From positions 124,001 through 188,000 of the forward strand of contig JBPCKT010000157.1 in the NCBI GenBank assembly GCA_051004015.1: 64,000 nucleotides of DNA, written 5' to 3'. This document shows, piece after piece, positions 26,246-34,907 of the stretch. Made by a program: the position numbers and the translations under genes. The DNA is from SXOA01 sp051004015. Lineage in GTDB: Bacteria; Planctomycetota; Planctomycetia; Pirellulales; Pirellulaceae. The notes under the pieces were generated by a model that was not told the DNA's origin, searched no databases, and was given only the letters and a program-made list of their open reading frames with translations. Numbering within the stretch: the stretch's first letter is position 1; the number at the start of each line of letters is the position of its first letter.

Positions 26246-26551
26246 TTAAGCACTGGGTTCATCGTCCACCGGTGTTGCACCCGGAGGCGGGACAGCGCCG
26301 GTTTCGTGGACGTACTTGCTCCGCATCTTGGCATACTCATCGGGCGTGGGAAAGTTGACGGTCGTTTCGCCCCGCAATACCGCCTGCTCGAAGAGCCGCT
26401 CCAGGTAGGGCCGGCACCAGCCGCAGCCGGTCCCCGCGCCGTAACAATCCGCGAGCTGCGCCGGCCGCTGAGGCTTTTCGATGCGGATGTAATTGAGAAC
26501 CTTTCGCTGCGTCACATGGAAGCAGAGGCAGAGTTCGTCGTCGGGGGACAT
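26246..26551 (-). CDS. BFD-like [2Fe-2S] protein
   Basis: 101 residues. The N-terminal half is a bacterioferritin-associated-ferredoxin-like domain with 'ELCLCFHVT' (CxC) and 'CYGAGTGCGWCRPYLE' supplying the other cysteines for a [2Fe-2S] cluster. True Bfd releases iron from bacterioferritin; stand-alone relatives are electron carriers. The C-terminal part is Pro-rich and probably disordered. It follows the M20 peptidase gene by 15 nt on the same strand, so the two are probably co-transcribed; no functional link is obvious. Confidence 0.85.
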   Translation of the reverse strand: MSPDDELCLCFHVTQRKVLNYIRIEKPQRPAQLADCYGAGTGCGWCRPYLERLFEQAVLRGETTVNFPTPDEYAKMRSKYVHETGAVPPPGATPVDDEPSA

Positions 26552-26566
26552 GGTGTTTCTCGTGAC

Positions 26567-27754
26567 CTACGAGCCCGTCGCCAGTTGCAAGGCAATCTTG
26601 CAAGCATCGCGGAAGCCGGCCAGGTCGAGCATCTCGCTGGTCATGTGGACGTTCATCTGCCCGCAGCCGAGCGTAACCGTGGGGATGCCGTGGGCGTTGA
26701 GCCAGTTGGCATCCAACCCGCCGTTGCTGATGGCCCACAACGGCTTGCGTCCGGCGGCGAGCACTGCTCTCTCCGCCAATTGTACACAGTCGTGGTTGGG
26801 GTCGATGCGAAAAGACTCGTAGTCGAGCCGCCCGTCGAAGCGGACCGAGCCGCACTTTCCTTCCACGCTTTTGACTTCCTTCGCGGCGTTCTTGAAGGCC
26901 TTCTCGATTTCGCCGACGAGCTTTCGGCGAAACTTGGGGTCGTGGCTGCGGGCTTCCACTTTGAGCGTGGCCCGGTCGGTCACCACGTTGGTCGCTTCGC
27001 CGGCGTGGATGAAGCCGACGTTGCTGGTGCCGCTGCTCTTTCCCTTCTGCACCAGGCCATGCCAGCCGCCCCGGTGCAGCTCCGCGATAGCGATGGAGGC
27101 GATGGCGATGGCGCTGACGCCCCGCTCCGGCGCGACGCCGGCGTGGCTGGCGACTCCTTCCACCTCCACGTTCATCCGGTAACCGCCGGTCGCACCGATC
27201 GTCATTTTGTCTGGCGAGCCGCCGTCCCAGTTGAAGGCCATCGCCGGCTTGCCGAGGAGCGAGAGTTGCAGGTGCCGAGCGCCTTGCAGGCCAATCTCCT
27301 CCTGGATGAACCAACAGAACGTGAGCGGCGGATGCGGCAGCCCGCGCTCCAGAATCTCCAAAGCGGCGGTCAAGATTGTCGCCGCCCCCGCGCGATCGTC
27401 TCCGCCGAGGCCCGTCGCGGAATTGGCCGAGCGGACGAACTCTCCCTGCACCACCGGCTCGCAACCGACACAGATGGGGACGGTGTCCATGTGGGCCGAG
27501 AGCATCCGCCGCGGGGCTTTTTTCATCGTCCCTGGCAGCTTGACGATAAGATTGCCGGTGGTCCCTTTGAGGAGCGCGAGCTTGTGGGAGTTGTCTGTCT
27601 TGATGTCCTCCGCTCGCGCCCCAGCGGCCAAAAGCTTCTGGCGGATGAACTGCGCCACCTGTTCTTCCTCTCCGCTCTTGCCGGGAATGGCCATTAGCTC
27701 CAGCACGAGTTGCTGAGCGCGGGTAAGGTCGGGGCGGGGGGAGGACTTGGGCAT
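26567..27754 (-). CDS. M20/M42-family metallopeptidase, PepT-like
   Basis: 395 residues. Zinc-ligand motifs are conserved: 'RMLSAHMDTVP' (His, Asp), 'GLGGDDRAGAATIL' (bridging Asp), 'WFIQEEIGLQGA' (Glu pair: catalytic base and ligand) and a C-terminal 'GQMNVHMTSE' (His). The dimerisation domain sits between ('GGYRMNVEVEGVASHAGVAPERG'). The pattern is that of peptidase T-like aminotripeptidases, cytoplasmic zinc enzymes releasing N-terminal residues from small peptides. Start at 27754 (MPKSS) preferred over 27760. Overlapping plus-strand long ORFs are shadows. Confidence 0.9.
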   Translation of the reverse strand: MPKSSPRPDLTRAQQLVLELMAIPGKSGEEEQVAQFIRQKLLAAGARAEDIKTDNSHKLALLKGTTGNLIVKLPGTMKKAPRRMLSAHMDTVPICVGCEPVVQGEFVRSANSATGLGGDDRAGAATILTAALEILERGLPHPPLTFCWFIQEEIGLQGARHLQLSLLGKPAMAFNWDGGSPDKMTIGATGGYRMNVEVEGVASHAGVAPERGVSAIAIASIAIAELHRGGWHGLVQKGKSSGTSNVGFIHAGEATNVVTDRATLKVEARSHDPKFRRKLVGEIEKAFKNAAKEVKSVEGKCGSVRFDGRLDYESFRIDPNHDCVQLAERAVLAAGRKPLWAISNGGLDANWLNAHGIPTVTLGCGQMNVHMTSEMLDLAGFRDACKIALQLATGS

Positions 27755-27870
27755 CGTCAATCTGGAGTGAGGATAGGGACAGGAAAGTGCATGTGGCAGT
27801 GTATGATAGCGACTGTCTGGCAGAGGCGAAGCCTCTCTTCCCCAACTCCTAGTCCCCAGCCCCCGCTCTC

Positions 27871-28323
27871 ATGCGTGTCTTCCTCGCCGGCATCATGCAA
27901 GGCTCCCACGTTGAGCCCGAACTACACTCGCAGGATTATCGTGGGCGGCTGCGGGAACTGCTCGCGGCCCATCTGCCGGAGGCCCAGGTCTATGATCCGC
28001 TGGCCGACCATCAGCAGTCGCTGGACTACGACGAAGATCAAGGGAAGAGCGTCTTCCTGCATCACAACCAGATGTGCGGCGAGGTGGATCTGGTCATCGC
28101 CTTTGTCCCGGAGGCTTCCATGGGGACCGCCATCGAAATGTGGGAAGCCCGGCGGAACGGCAGGATTGTGTTCACCATCAGCCCGCTCAGCCACAACTGG
28201 ACCATCCGCTTTTGCAGCCATGTCGTGTTTCCTGACATTGCCTCGTTCGAAGCCGAGGTCTGTTCCGGGGCGCTGCGGTCGCGGCTGGCGGAAATTCGTG
28301 CGGCGGAGCGTCGGGTACAATAG
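27871..28323 (+). CDS. Nucleoside 2-deoxyribosyltransferase-like protein
   Basis: 150 residues. The N-terminus 'MRVFLAGIMQGS' and the later 'DLVIAFVPEASMGTAIEMWEA' match the nucleoside 2-deoxyribosyltransferase-like fold, whose 'MGTAxEMxxA' helix carries the catalytic Glu. Members transfer deoxyribosyl groups between bases or hydrolyse deoxynucleotides. This one is short but complete. Its stop is 4 nt before the rlmN ATG, so they form an operon. No SD is visible. The same reading continues a longer spurious upstream frame, which I rejected. Confidence 0.8.
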   Translation: MRVFLAGIMQGSHVEPELHSQDYRGRLRELLAAHLPEAQVYDPLADHQQSLDYDEDQGKSVFLHHNQMCGEVDLVIAFVPEASMGTAIEMWEARRNGRIVFTISPLSHNWTIRFCSHVVFPDIASFEAEVCSGALRSRLAEIRAAERRVQ

Positions 28324-28327
28324 CAGG

Positions 28328-29407
28328 ATGCACCTTCTCGACCCTTCTTTCGAACCGCTCACCGCCTGGCTCAAGGAGCGCGGCTATCCGTCGTTTCGCG
28401 CGGGGCAAATCCGCAAGTGGCTGTTCGAGAACCGAGCAGGTGACTTTGCGGATATGACCGACCTTCCCAACAAGCTTCGCCAAGAACTGGCAGCGGAGTG
28501 GACGCTCTGGACAAGCAAGATTGTGCGGCATCAGACTGCGCCGGACGGCACCGAGAAGCTCCTTTTGCAGCTCAGCGACGGCGGGCGGATTGAATGTGTG
28601 CTGCTGCGGGACGGGGACCGCCGGAGCATCTGCATCAGCACGCAGGTCGGCTGCGCAATGGGGTGCGTCTTCTGCGCCAGCGGCCTGGATGGCGTGGACC
28701 GCAACCTGACCAGTGGTGAAATCATCGAGCAGATGCTCCTGCTCCAGCGGCTGCTCCCGACCGAGGAGCGGCTGAGTCACATCGTTGTCATGGGCATGGG
28801 GGAGCCGCTGGCCAATCTCGACAGCCTCCTTCCGGCGCTCGAAGTGGCTTGCAGCGACAAAGGACTTGGCATCAGCCATCGTCGCATCACCATCTCCACC
28901 GTCGGCCTTCCCAAGCCGCTCGATCGGCTGACGGCACTGGAGACGAAGTACCAACTGGCCGTCTCGCTCCACGCACCCAACGACGAGCTCCGGACGCAAA
29001 TTGTCCCCACCAACAAGAGCACCGGCCTCGCCGACATTCTCGCCGCCGCCGACCGCTACTGCGCGGCCTCGGGGCGCCGGCTCACCTTTGAGTATGTGCT
29101 GCTTGCCGAAATCAACGACCGTCCCGAGCATGCCCAGCAGCTCGCCCACCTATTGCAAGGGCGCACGATGCTGCTCAATGTGATTCCGTACAATCCAGTT
29201 GCCGGCTTGCCCTACAAAACTCCTTCCGGCAATGCCGTCAACCGCTTTCGCGACATCCTCATCGCCGGCGGCATCAACGTGAAGTTTCGCCAGAGGAAAG
29301 GAAGCGAGATCGAAGCCGCCTGCGGCCAATTGCGGCGGAGCACGCCGGCGCTACAAGGATTGGAGACGGCGACACTTGCGCCCGAAGTTGTTAAGGCGCC
29401 AGCGTAA
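28328..29407 (+). CDS. rlmN: 23S rRNA (adenine2503-C2) / tRNA A37 methyltransferase RlmN
   Basis: 359 residues. A radical-SAM enzyme that methylates C2 of A2503 in 23S rRNA, and A37 in some tRNAs. The cluster motif is 'CAMGCVFCASG' (CxxxCxxC); 'VVMGMGEPLANLD' binds SAM; 'AVSLHAPNDELR' and 'FEYVLLAEIND' are typical RlmN blocks; the methyl-accepting Cys is in 'AACGQLRR'. Cfr is excluded as less likely because the overall pattern fits housekeeping RlmN. The ATG at 28328 starts 'MHLLDPSFEPLTAWL'; longer in-frame readings from 27710 pass through another gene and are spurious. Confidence 0.95.
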   Translation: MHLLDPSFEPLTAWLKERGYPSFRAGQIRKWLFENRAGDFADMTDLPNKLRQELAAEWTLWTSKIVRHQTAPDGTEKLLLQLSDGGRIECVLLRDGDRRSICISTQVGCAMGCVFCASGLDGVDRNLTSGEIIEQMLLLQRLLPTEERLSHIVVMGMGEPLANLDSLLPALEVACSDKGLGISHRRITISTVGLPKPLDRLTALETKYQLAVSLHAPNDELRTQIVPTNKSTGLADILAAADRYCAASGRRLTFEYVLLAEINDRPEHAQQLAHLLQGRTMLLNVIPYNPVAGLPYKTPSGNAVNRFRDILIAGGINVKFRQRKGSEIEAACGQLRRSTPALQGLETATLAPEVVKAPA

Positions 29408-29481
29408 GTAACGAACGACGTCTTCTCGGGCATACCATTTGCATCTTCCAAAGGCCGTTTCCTAACTTCCAGGAGGATCGC

Positions 29482-30072
29482 ATGGCTACCCCTACGTTTT
29501 CCATGACCACCGTCGACGTGTCCGCCGCCCGCTTACATTCCGTCGAGCTCTTCGACGGCCTTTCCGGCTAAGAGATTCTGGAGCTTCTGTCCGCATCGGA
29601 GGACTTGGCTTTCAACCCGGGCGACGCTGTTTTTCAAGCCGGCGATGAGGGCCGTGCCTTGTACCTTCTCCTGGAGGGAAATGTGGAGATTGATCTCGAC
29701 GTGCCGAAGCTCGGCGAACGAGTGTTAGCCCAGCTCGAATCCGGCAGCGTGTTCGGCGAGATGAGCTTCTTTCACCCGGCCCCGCATGCCGCGACCGCGA
29801 GGTGTCTCACCGCCGCGCGGATCATGCGCCTGCCGCGTGCCCAGTTTGATGCATTGGCCGCGGAGAATCCTCATCTGGCCCTTCGCGTCACGACGAACGC
29901 AGCCGAGATCCTCGCCGCCCGGCTCCACCACACCGACGAGTGGATTGCCGAGACGCTGATGCGCCATCGGGAGCATGACATCCGTGAAAACTGGCGCAAG
30001 TTTCGCGAGCACCTGATGCCGTCCTTTGGGCAGCCCAAGCCCTTCATTGGGATCGGGACGACGATGTCGTGA
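29482..30072 (+). pseudogene. Cyclic-nucleotide-binding protein interrupted by an in-frame TAA
   Basis: A perfect AGGAGG lies 5 nt before the ATG at 29482. The frame reads to 'LFDGLSG', then TAA at 29569-29571, and continues unbroken and in the same frame as 'EILELLSASEDLAFNPGDAV', followed by a full cNMP-binding beta-roll ('YLLLEGNVEIDL', 'ESGSVFGEMSFF', 'RLPRAQFDALAAEN'). Without the stop the product would be 196 residues. The upstream 29 codons clearly belong to the domain, so this is a nonsense mutation, a sequencing error, or readthrough. A TTG at 29605 has GGAGG only 2 nt before it and would truncate the domain. Confidence 0.8.
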
Positions 30073-30087
30073 CAGGCGTCCCGCGCG

Positions 30088-31800
30088 TCACGGCTGAAGC
30101 GTAATCTTCTGATTGGCTTTGACACTCTTCTGAGTGAACGTCCCTTTGCCGTGCGGAAGGATGACTTCCAAGTCCACGCTTTCCAATCCGCCCAGCCCAA
30201 AATGAGCAATCGCCGGCTGGGCGGATGCATAGCCATAACCGGCAGCCATGTCGCGGCAGCCGAGGAGCGCGGAGGCGTCGCTGAGTTTTCCCGCGGGATA
30301 AATTTTGAGCTTCGCCCCAATGCCCATGCGATTGCCACGCTCGCATTGCAACTGCACTTGCAGCCAGTTGCCGCCTGGCGTCTCGTTATGCAAGAGCAGC
30401 GAGCGAGACTCGGGCCACCAATTCGCCAGAAAAAGGTCGAGCCGTCCGTCGTTGTCAAAGTCTCCCGAGGGTCCGGGAGCCATGTAGATGATCTTCTTGT
30501 CCCGCACGACCTTGTCGAAGAAGGCCCCGGTTCGCTTGATCGCCAGGTCCTCGGCTGTGGGAAAGTCATTCAGGGCCAGCACGTCTTCGCGGAACCGCGG
30601 AATTCCGTCACGAATCCCCAGGTGCTTAAAAATCAGCGGACACGGTTTGCCTGCTGTGAATTTGACCAGGCTCACATAGATATCGGGCCAGCCGTCATTG
30701 TCAAAATCCTGGATCTCGACGTGCGGGCCCTTGAGCGGCAGCGGAGTCATGCCGGCGGCGGCGGTGACATCTTCAAAAGTCGGCTTTCCGTCCTTGATTC
30801 CGCGGTGAAGGTAGAGCCGTGTAGGGACCGGCTCCTTCCACGGAGCCTGGAAATGCTGGCCGATCACGATATCGAGCAGTCCGTCCCGATTGAGGTCCGC
30901 CAGGGAGACGCCGCAGATCATATTGTCTCCGCCGGAATCCTTCCAGGCAAAGAATTCGCGTGAACCGGGAGCTTCGCGAAACTTGCCGCTGCCATCATTC
31001 AAGAACAGGACATTGCCCCCTCCGCTGGACGCGAGAAAGAAGTCAGGCCAGCCGTCGTTGTTGAGATCGCCGGCCGCCACGCCCAGGCCGGGAGTTCCCG
31101 GGGTCAGCCCGGCGGCCTCGGACGAATCCTCAAATTGCAGCTTGCCGCGATTGTGAAACAGCCGTGAGCTTTTGGTTGGAGAACCATTGTATCGGGGTAA
31201 GGGATCTTCTCCGACGAGCAGGTCGAGCAGGCCGTCCCCGTCATAGTCCAGGACCGTGGCGCTGCGGCCGCCGAAGGCGGACGGACAAGCACCGTTGTCC
31301 TTCGAGACATCGGCAAACTTCCCCTGGCCGTCGTTACGAAAGAGCGTGCAGCCGGCCAGCCCCTTCTGCGGCTGTGGCATGCTGGAGACGTACAGATCGA
31401 GGTCGCCGTCGTTGTCGAGATCGGCGAAGAGCGCTCCGCTGGCGCGACACGAGAGGCGGAGCTGCGGCTGATCGTCGAGACGGAACTTTCCTTTGCCGTC
31501 GTTGCGAAAGAACATGTTCGCCTTGCCCCCCTCCTTGTGGAACGTTCCCACATAGAGGTCGATCAGGCCGTCTCCATCAACATCCCCCCAGCCGGCGGCA
31601 TGTCCTTGAATGCCGGCAATGCTCGGAAAGAGCCCGGCTGCATCGCCAACGTCCGAAAAGACGAATGGATAACCTCCTTCGCGGCCTACTTTTGCCTCCG
31701 GGCCATCCTGCGCCGGCAATGGTGAATCAACGCACGCTGCCCTCAATAGCCATGCGACTCCAAGAATGCTGATTACAGCGATGGCGCGATGCGAACTCAT
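30088..31800 (-). CDS. FG-GAP/VCBS repeat protein with ASPIC-UnbV domain (CRTAC1-like)
   Basis: 570 residues. After a signal-anchor-like segment (AIAVISILGVAWLLRAACV) come FG-GAP beta-propeller repeats with calcium-type loops: 'GDVDGDGLIDLYVG', 'DLDNDGDLDLYVSS', 'DYDGDGLLDLLVG', 'DLNNDGWPDFFLA', 'DFDNDGWPDIYVS', 'DFDNDGRLDLFLA'. The C-terminal 100 residues form an ASPIC/UnbV domain ('NRMGIGAKLKIYPAG', 'AIAHFGLGGLESVDLEV'). These secreted proteins are abundant in planctomycetes and thought to act in adhesion or carbohydrate contact. The ATG at 31800 follows a GGGAGGGAAGGA stretch, deciding it over 31887. Divergent from the DUF1501 gene. Confidence 0.9.
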   Translation of the reverse strand: MSSHRAIAVISILGVAWLLRAACVDSPLPAQDGPEAKVGREGGYPFVFSDVGDAAGLFPSIAGIQGHAAGWGDVDGDGLIDLYVGTFHKEGGKANMFFRNDGKGKFRLDDQPQLRLSCRASGALFADLDNDGDLDLYVSSMPQPQKGLAGCTLFRNDGQGKFADVSKDNGACPSAFGGRSATVLDYDGDGLLDLLVGEDPLPRYNGSPTKSSRLFHNRGKLQFEDSSEAAGLTPGTPGLGVAAGDLNNDGWPDFFLASSGGGNVLFLNDGSGKFREAPGSREFFAWKDSGGDNMICGVSLADLNRDGLLDIVIGQHFQAPWKEPVPTRLYLHRGIKDGKPTFEDVTAAAGMTPLPLKGPHVEIQDFDNDGWPDIYVSLVKFTAGKPCPLIFKHLGIRDGIPRFREDVLALNDFPTAEDLAIKRTGAFFDKVVRDKKIIYMAPGPSGDFDNDGRLDLFLANWWPESRSLLLHNETPGGNWLQVQLQCERGNRMGIGAKLKIYPAGKLSDASALLGCRDMAAGYGYASAQPAIAHFGLGGLESVDLEVILPHGKGTFTQKSVKANQKITLQP

Positions 31801-31925
31801 GATATCCTTCCCTCCCACGTCTTTAGATGCTTCCGCCATCCATCTTATTGCAAACAGCCATTGCAATTGTGCCAGCGCGCGTAGCAACTTCAGGACTATC
31901 GCAGTAAACTCAGCAGAAGTGAACC

Positions 31926-33377
31926 ATGCAAACTTCCCCCGCCATCACGGTCTTAGGCAGCAAACAGCGCACAAGCCGAGGGTTCGCACGGCGGACCCTG
32001 CTCCAGGCGGGCGGGCTTTCATTACTTGGCGGCGTCACGGCAGGTCAATCGCTTTTTGCGAAAGATGATGCCCCTCTCCGCAGCCATCCTCCTGCGCGGG
32101 CCAAGAGCGTCGTGCTGATTTATTTGCAAGGAGGGCCGCCGACGCAGGACATGTTGGACCTCAAGCCGCATGCGCCGGGCGGCGTGGGGGGCGAGTTCAG
32201 GCCGATTGTCTCGAGCGTGCCAGGAACGCAGGTTTGCGAGCATCTGCCCCTCACCGCGAACTGGATGCACAAGTCGGCCATTGTCCGGAGCGTGTATCAC
32301 AACGGCGGCTGCCACAAGAATCTGCCGATGTACACGGGCTATGACGTAAACCTTCCCGATGAGGAGTTCCGCGATAGCGATCCGCCGAGCATGGGCGCGG
32401 TCTGTGCGTACCTCGACCGCGAGCGGCAAAAGGAACTGCCGACGTATGCCTATCTTCCTTGTTCGCTCGGCTGGGGGGAGAACCGCAAGAAGGCCGGCCC
32501 GCACGGCGGCTTTCTGGGGCGGCAGTACGACGCTTTCAGCACTGAATGCACCGCTTTCGTCGATCATCCGCCGGACGACATTTGGAAGCCGCAGGTCGTT
32601 CGTGGCGAGCCCCATCTGACAGACACGAAGCTGCGGGAAGGCATCACGCTGGACCGGCTCGATACCCGCCGCAAGCTGGTGGATCAGTTCGATGAGCAAC
32701 TCCGCGACGTAGAGCGGCGCGGGGGGCTCGGTAACCTCCCGGCCCAACGACGGTTGGCGTATGACATCCTCACGTCGCCGCAAGTTCGCGAGGCTTTCGA
32801 CATCAGCCGCGAAGAGGACAAGACCCGCGAGCGGTATGGCCGCACGCTGTTCGGCTCGGCCACGCTGCTGGCCCGCCGGCTGGTGGAGCGGGGGGTGAAG
32901 TTCGTCAACGTGAGCTGGGACAATTACTCCAAGCGGTTCGAAGTGAGCAAAGCCGGCTGGGACACGCACGAGCGGAACTTCCCGATGCTCAAGGAGACGC
33001 TGCTTCCCAATTTCGACCAGACCTATTCCGCCTTCATCGCCGACCTCGACGCCCGCGGCCTGCTCGACCAGACGCTCGTCGTGACGATGGGCGAAATGGG
33101 GCGGACCCCCAAAATCAACGCCAACGGCGGACGCGACCACAGGACCTATTGCTACGGCGTGCTGCTGGCCGGTGCGGGGATCAAACAGGGAGCGGTCTAC
33201 GGCGCTTCCGACGACCAGGCCGCGTTCATCAAGGACAAGCCGGTGCATATTAAGGATGTCGTCGCCACGATCTATCACATTTTGGGCATCGACCCAGAAA
33301 TGGCGGTGCTGGATCGAGCCAAGCGGCCAGTGCCGATCGCTCACGGCGGGCGTCCGATTTTGGAGATTCTGAGCTGA
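31926..33377 (+). CDS. DUF1501 (sulfatase-like) secreted protein
   Basis: 483 residues. A twin-arginine-like leader ('FARRTLLQAGGLSLLGG') precedes a DUF1501 domain with the family signatures 'SVVLIYLQGGPPTQDMLDLKP', 'SAIVRSVYHNGG', 'VNVSWDNYS...GWDTHERNF', 'VVTMGEMGRTPKINANGGRDH' and 'HIKDVVATIYHILGID'. The fold is related to alkaline phosphatase/sulfatase; planctomycete genomes hold dozens of copies, typically next to DUF1549/DUF1553 cytochrome-like partners. Here no such partner is adjacent. A long palindrome follows 9 nt after its stop codon. Confidence 0.9.
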   Translation: MQTSPAITVLGSKQRTSRGFARRTLLQAGGLSLLGGVTAGQSLFAKDDAPLRSHPPARAKSVVLIYLQGGPPTQDMLDLKPHAPGGVGGEFRPIVSSVPGTQVCEHLPLTANWMHKSAIVRSVYHNGGCHKNLPMYTGYDVNLPDEEFRDSDPPSMGAVCAYLDRERQKELPTYAYLPCSLGWGENRKKAGPHGGFLGRQYDAFSTECTAFVDHPPDDIWKPQVVRGEPHLTDTKLREGITLDRLDTRRKLVDQFDEQLRDVERRGGLGNLPAQRRLAYDILTSPQVREAFDISREEDKTRERYGRTLFGSATLLARRLVERGVKFVNVSWDNYSKRFEVSKAGWDTHERNFPMLKETLLPNFDQTYSAFIADLDARGLLDQTLVVTMGEMGRTPKINANGGRDHRTYCYGVLLAGAGIKQGAVYGASDDQAAFIKDKPVHIKDVVATIYHILGIDPEMAVLDRAKRPVPIAHGGRPILEILS

Positions 33378-33384
33378 AGCTAAG

Positions 33385-33445
33385 TAGCATGGGACTCCAG
33401 TCCCGTCCCGAGAAAGGCCGGACGGGACTGGAGTCCCATCCTACG
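33385..33445. repeat. Long palindrome with nested short palindromes
   Basis: Perfect 20-nt arms at 33389-33408 and 33420-33439 (ATGGGACTCCAGTCCCGTCC and complement), each itself containing GGGACTCCAGTCCC. It lies between the DUF1501 stop codon and the inositol oxygenase gene, and its CTCC-type centres and flanking CTAC/GTAG link it to the short palindromes near the tRNA array. Confidence 0.75.
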
Positions 33446-33455
33446 GAATACCTCG

Positions 33456-34325
33456 ATGTCTGCGAGAAACTCTAACAACCCGCTGCAAAGCCTCGACCAG
33501 TCGGAGGACTTCGTCGCCGAGCGCTACGCGCAGCCGGGGACGAAAGGCAAAGACGACTATCGCAACTACGACCGTCCCGGCCGCGACAGCGTCTGCGAAT
33601 TCTATCGCCTGAACCATCTCCACCAGACCTACGACTTCGTGCTGGAGAAAAAGCGGAAGTACCTCGCGCTCGAGCAGCGGGAAATGACGGTCCGGGAGGC
33701 AATGGACTTTCTGAACACGCTCGTCGATGACTCCGACCCGGACACCGATCTGTCGCAGAAAGAACACCTGCTGCAAACGGCGGAGGCCATCCGGGCGGAC
33801 GGCCACAACGATTGGTTCGTCCTCACCGGCCTGATCCACGACCTGGGAAAAATCCTCTGCCTCTTTGGCGAGCTGCAATGGGCCGTCGTCGGCGACACCT
33901 TCCCCGTCGGCTGTGCCTTCAGCAGCCGCATCGTCTATCCCGAGTTTCTGGACGAGAATCCCGATCGGCAGGATCCGCGCCTCAGCACACAGCTTGGAGT
34001 TTATGAACAAGGCTGCGGTCTACGGAATGTGCATCTTTCCTGGGGGCACGACGAATACCTCTACCACGTTGTCACCCAGGCCGGCTGCTCCCTCCCCGAG
34101 CCGGCCCTCGCCATGATCCGCTACCACTCCTGCTATCCCTGGCACCGCGAGGAGGAATACAGCTACCTCCTCGACGACCATGACCGCCAGATGCTCCCCT
34201 GGGTCCGCAAATTCAACCCCTACGACCTCTACTCCAAAAGTCCCACCCGCCCCAACTGGCCCCAGCTTGAGCCGTACTATATGGCGCTGATTGAGAAGTA
34301 CCTGCCGGGAAAATTGCGGTGGTAA
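33456..34325 (+). CDS. myo-inositol oxygenase
   Basis: 289 residues. MIOX is a di-iron oxygenase that converts myo-inositol and O2 to D-glucuronate; it is chiefly a eukaryotic enzyme. The HD-type metal site is visible: 'DWFVLTGLIHDLGKIL' (His-Asp), 'LSWGHDEYLYHVV' (His) and 'MIRYHSCYPWHREEEY' (His), and 'NHLHQTYDFVLEKK' is a MIOX signature. Length and order match the full-length enzyme. No inositol transporter or glucuronate gene is adjacent; a KdgK-type kinase lies 10 kb away. No SD is visible. It may have come by transfer from eukaryotes or another bacterium (inference). Confidence 0.92.
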   Translation: MSARNSNNPLQSLDQSEDFVAERYAQPGTKGKDDYRNYDRPGRDSVCEFYRLNHLHQTYDFVLEKKRKYLALEQREMTVREAMDFLNTLVDDSDPDTDLSQKEHLLQTAEAIRADGHNDWFVLTGLIHDLGKILCLFGELQWAVVGDTFPVGCAFSSRIVYPEFLDENPDRQDPRLSTQLGVYEQGCGLRNVHLSWGHDEYLYHVVTQAGCSLPEPALAMIRYHSCYPWHREEEYSYLLDDHDRQMLPWVRKFNPYDLYSKSPTRPNWPQLEPYYMALIEKYLPGKLRW

Positions 34326-34326
34326 T

Positions 34327-34352
34327 GTAGTCCGCTGACTCCGTGAGCGGAC
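34327..34352. repeat. Short covarying palindrome (GTAG...ACTCCGT... type)
   Basis: GTAGTCCGCTGACTCCGT followed by GAGCGGAC. One base differs from the inverted copy at 36819-36844. It directly follows the inositol oxygenase stop codon. Confidence 0.6.
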
Positions 34353-34396
34353 ATGCCGGCACTCAGAGTGTGAGGTGAGTTAACGATTGTTTGCCG

Positions 34397-34825
34397 ATGT
34401 CCATAATCTTAAATACTCCCCAAAATGCAGGGTTGGTTCGATATCTGCAAGCGCGAACAGACCTTCTCCTCACGAAACCAAGTCTTCAGTCACCGGCGCC
34501 TGGCGACGTAGATGGAGTTCACCCCGATATCGTCGTGCGTCTTTGGAATGAGCTTGGCTCCAAGCTTGCAGAGAATTGCCGCTGGGTGTTTCTGGGAACT
34601 CCGATCTTGGTTCGATGGGACACCGGTATCGTGTTCGCATTCGGGATTGGCACGGTCTATTGCCTTCGGTTGCCGCCTTCGGCATACAGTGAAGCAATTC
34701 AATCCGGCTACAAGTGTGTCGTACACGATTTGGATCTCACGACAATTGGAGCGGAATGGGTTTTTGGGAAATACACGGATGCGGAGGATCGTTGGTGCTC
34801 AACTGCATTTGACTTTGCTGGATGA
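34397..34825 (+). CDS. Hypothetical protein
   Basis: 142 residues beginning MSIILNTPQNAGLVRYLQAR. The composition is protein-like ('DIVVRLWNELGSKLAENCRWVFLGTPILV', 'CVVHDLDLTTIGAEWVFG'), with no signal peptide or membrane helix. I do not recognise a domain; short soluble proteins of this kind are sometimes immunity or accessory proteins. The base composition is less GC-rich than its neighbours, which may point to acquisition. The ATG at 34397 lacks a clear SD. Confidence 0.55.
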   Translation: MSIILNTPQNAGLVRYLQARTDLLLTKPSLQSPAPGDVDGVHPDIVVRLWNELGSKLAENCRWVFLGTPILVRWDTGIVFAFGIGTVYCLRLPPSAYSEAIQSGYKCVVHDLDLTTIGAEWVFGKYTDAEDRWCSTAFDFAG

Positions 34826-34880
34826 AGCTCTTCGACCACAGCCCCTGATCCGATTGCTCGAACCAGGGGCTCAGTTGCTT

Positions 34881-34905
34881 CCCGCACACGGAGTGTACGG
34901 GCTAC
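34881..34905. repeat. Short covarying palindrome copy
   Basis: CCCGCACACGGAGTGTACGG followed by GCTAC. Same design as the copies at 36819 and 38201 with GTAG at the other end. It ends 2 nt before the slipin stop codon. Confidence 0.65.
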
Positions 34906-34907
34906 TT

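Noticed and set aside
26204..27697. 497-aa plus-strand ORF
   Set aside because: Antisense to the BFD-like and M20 peptidase genes, both of which have conserved motifs.
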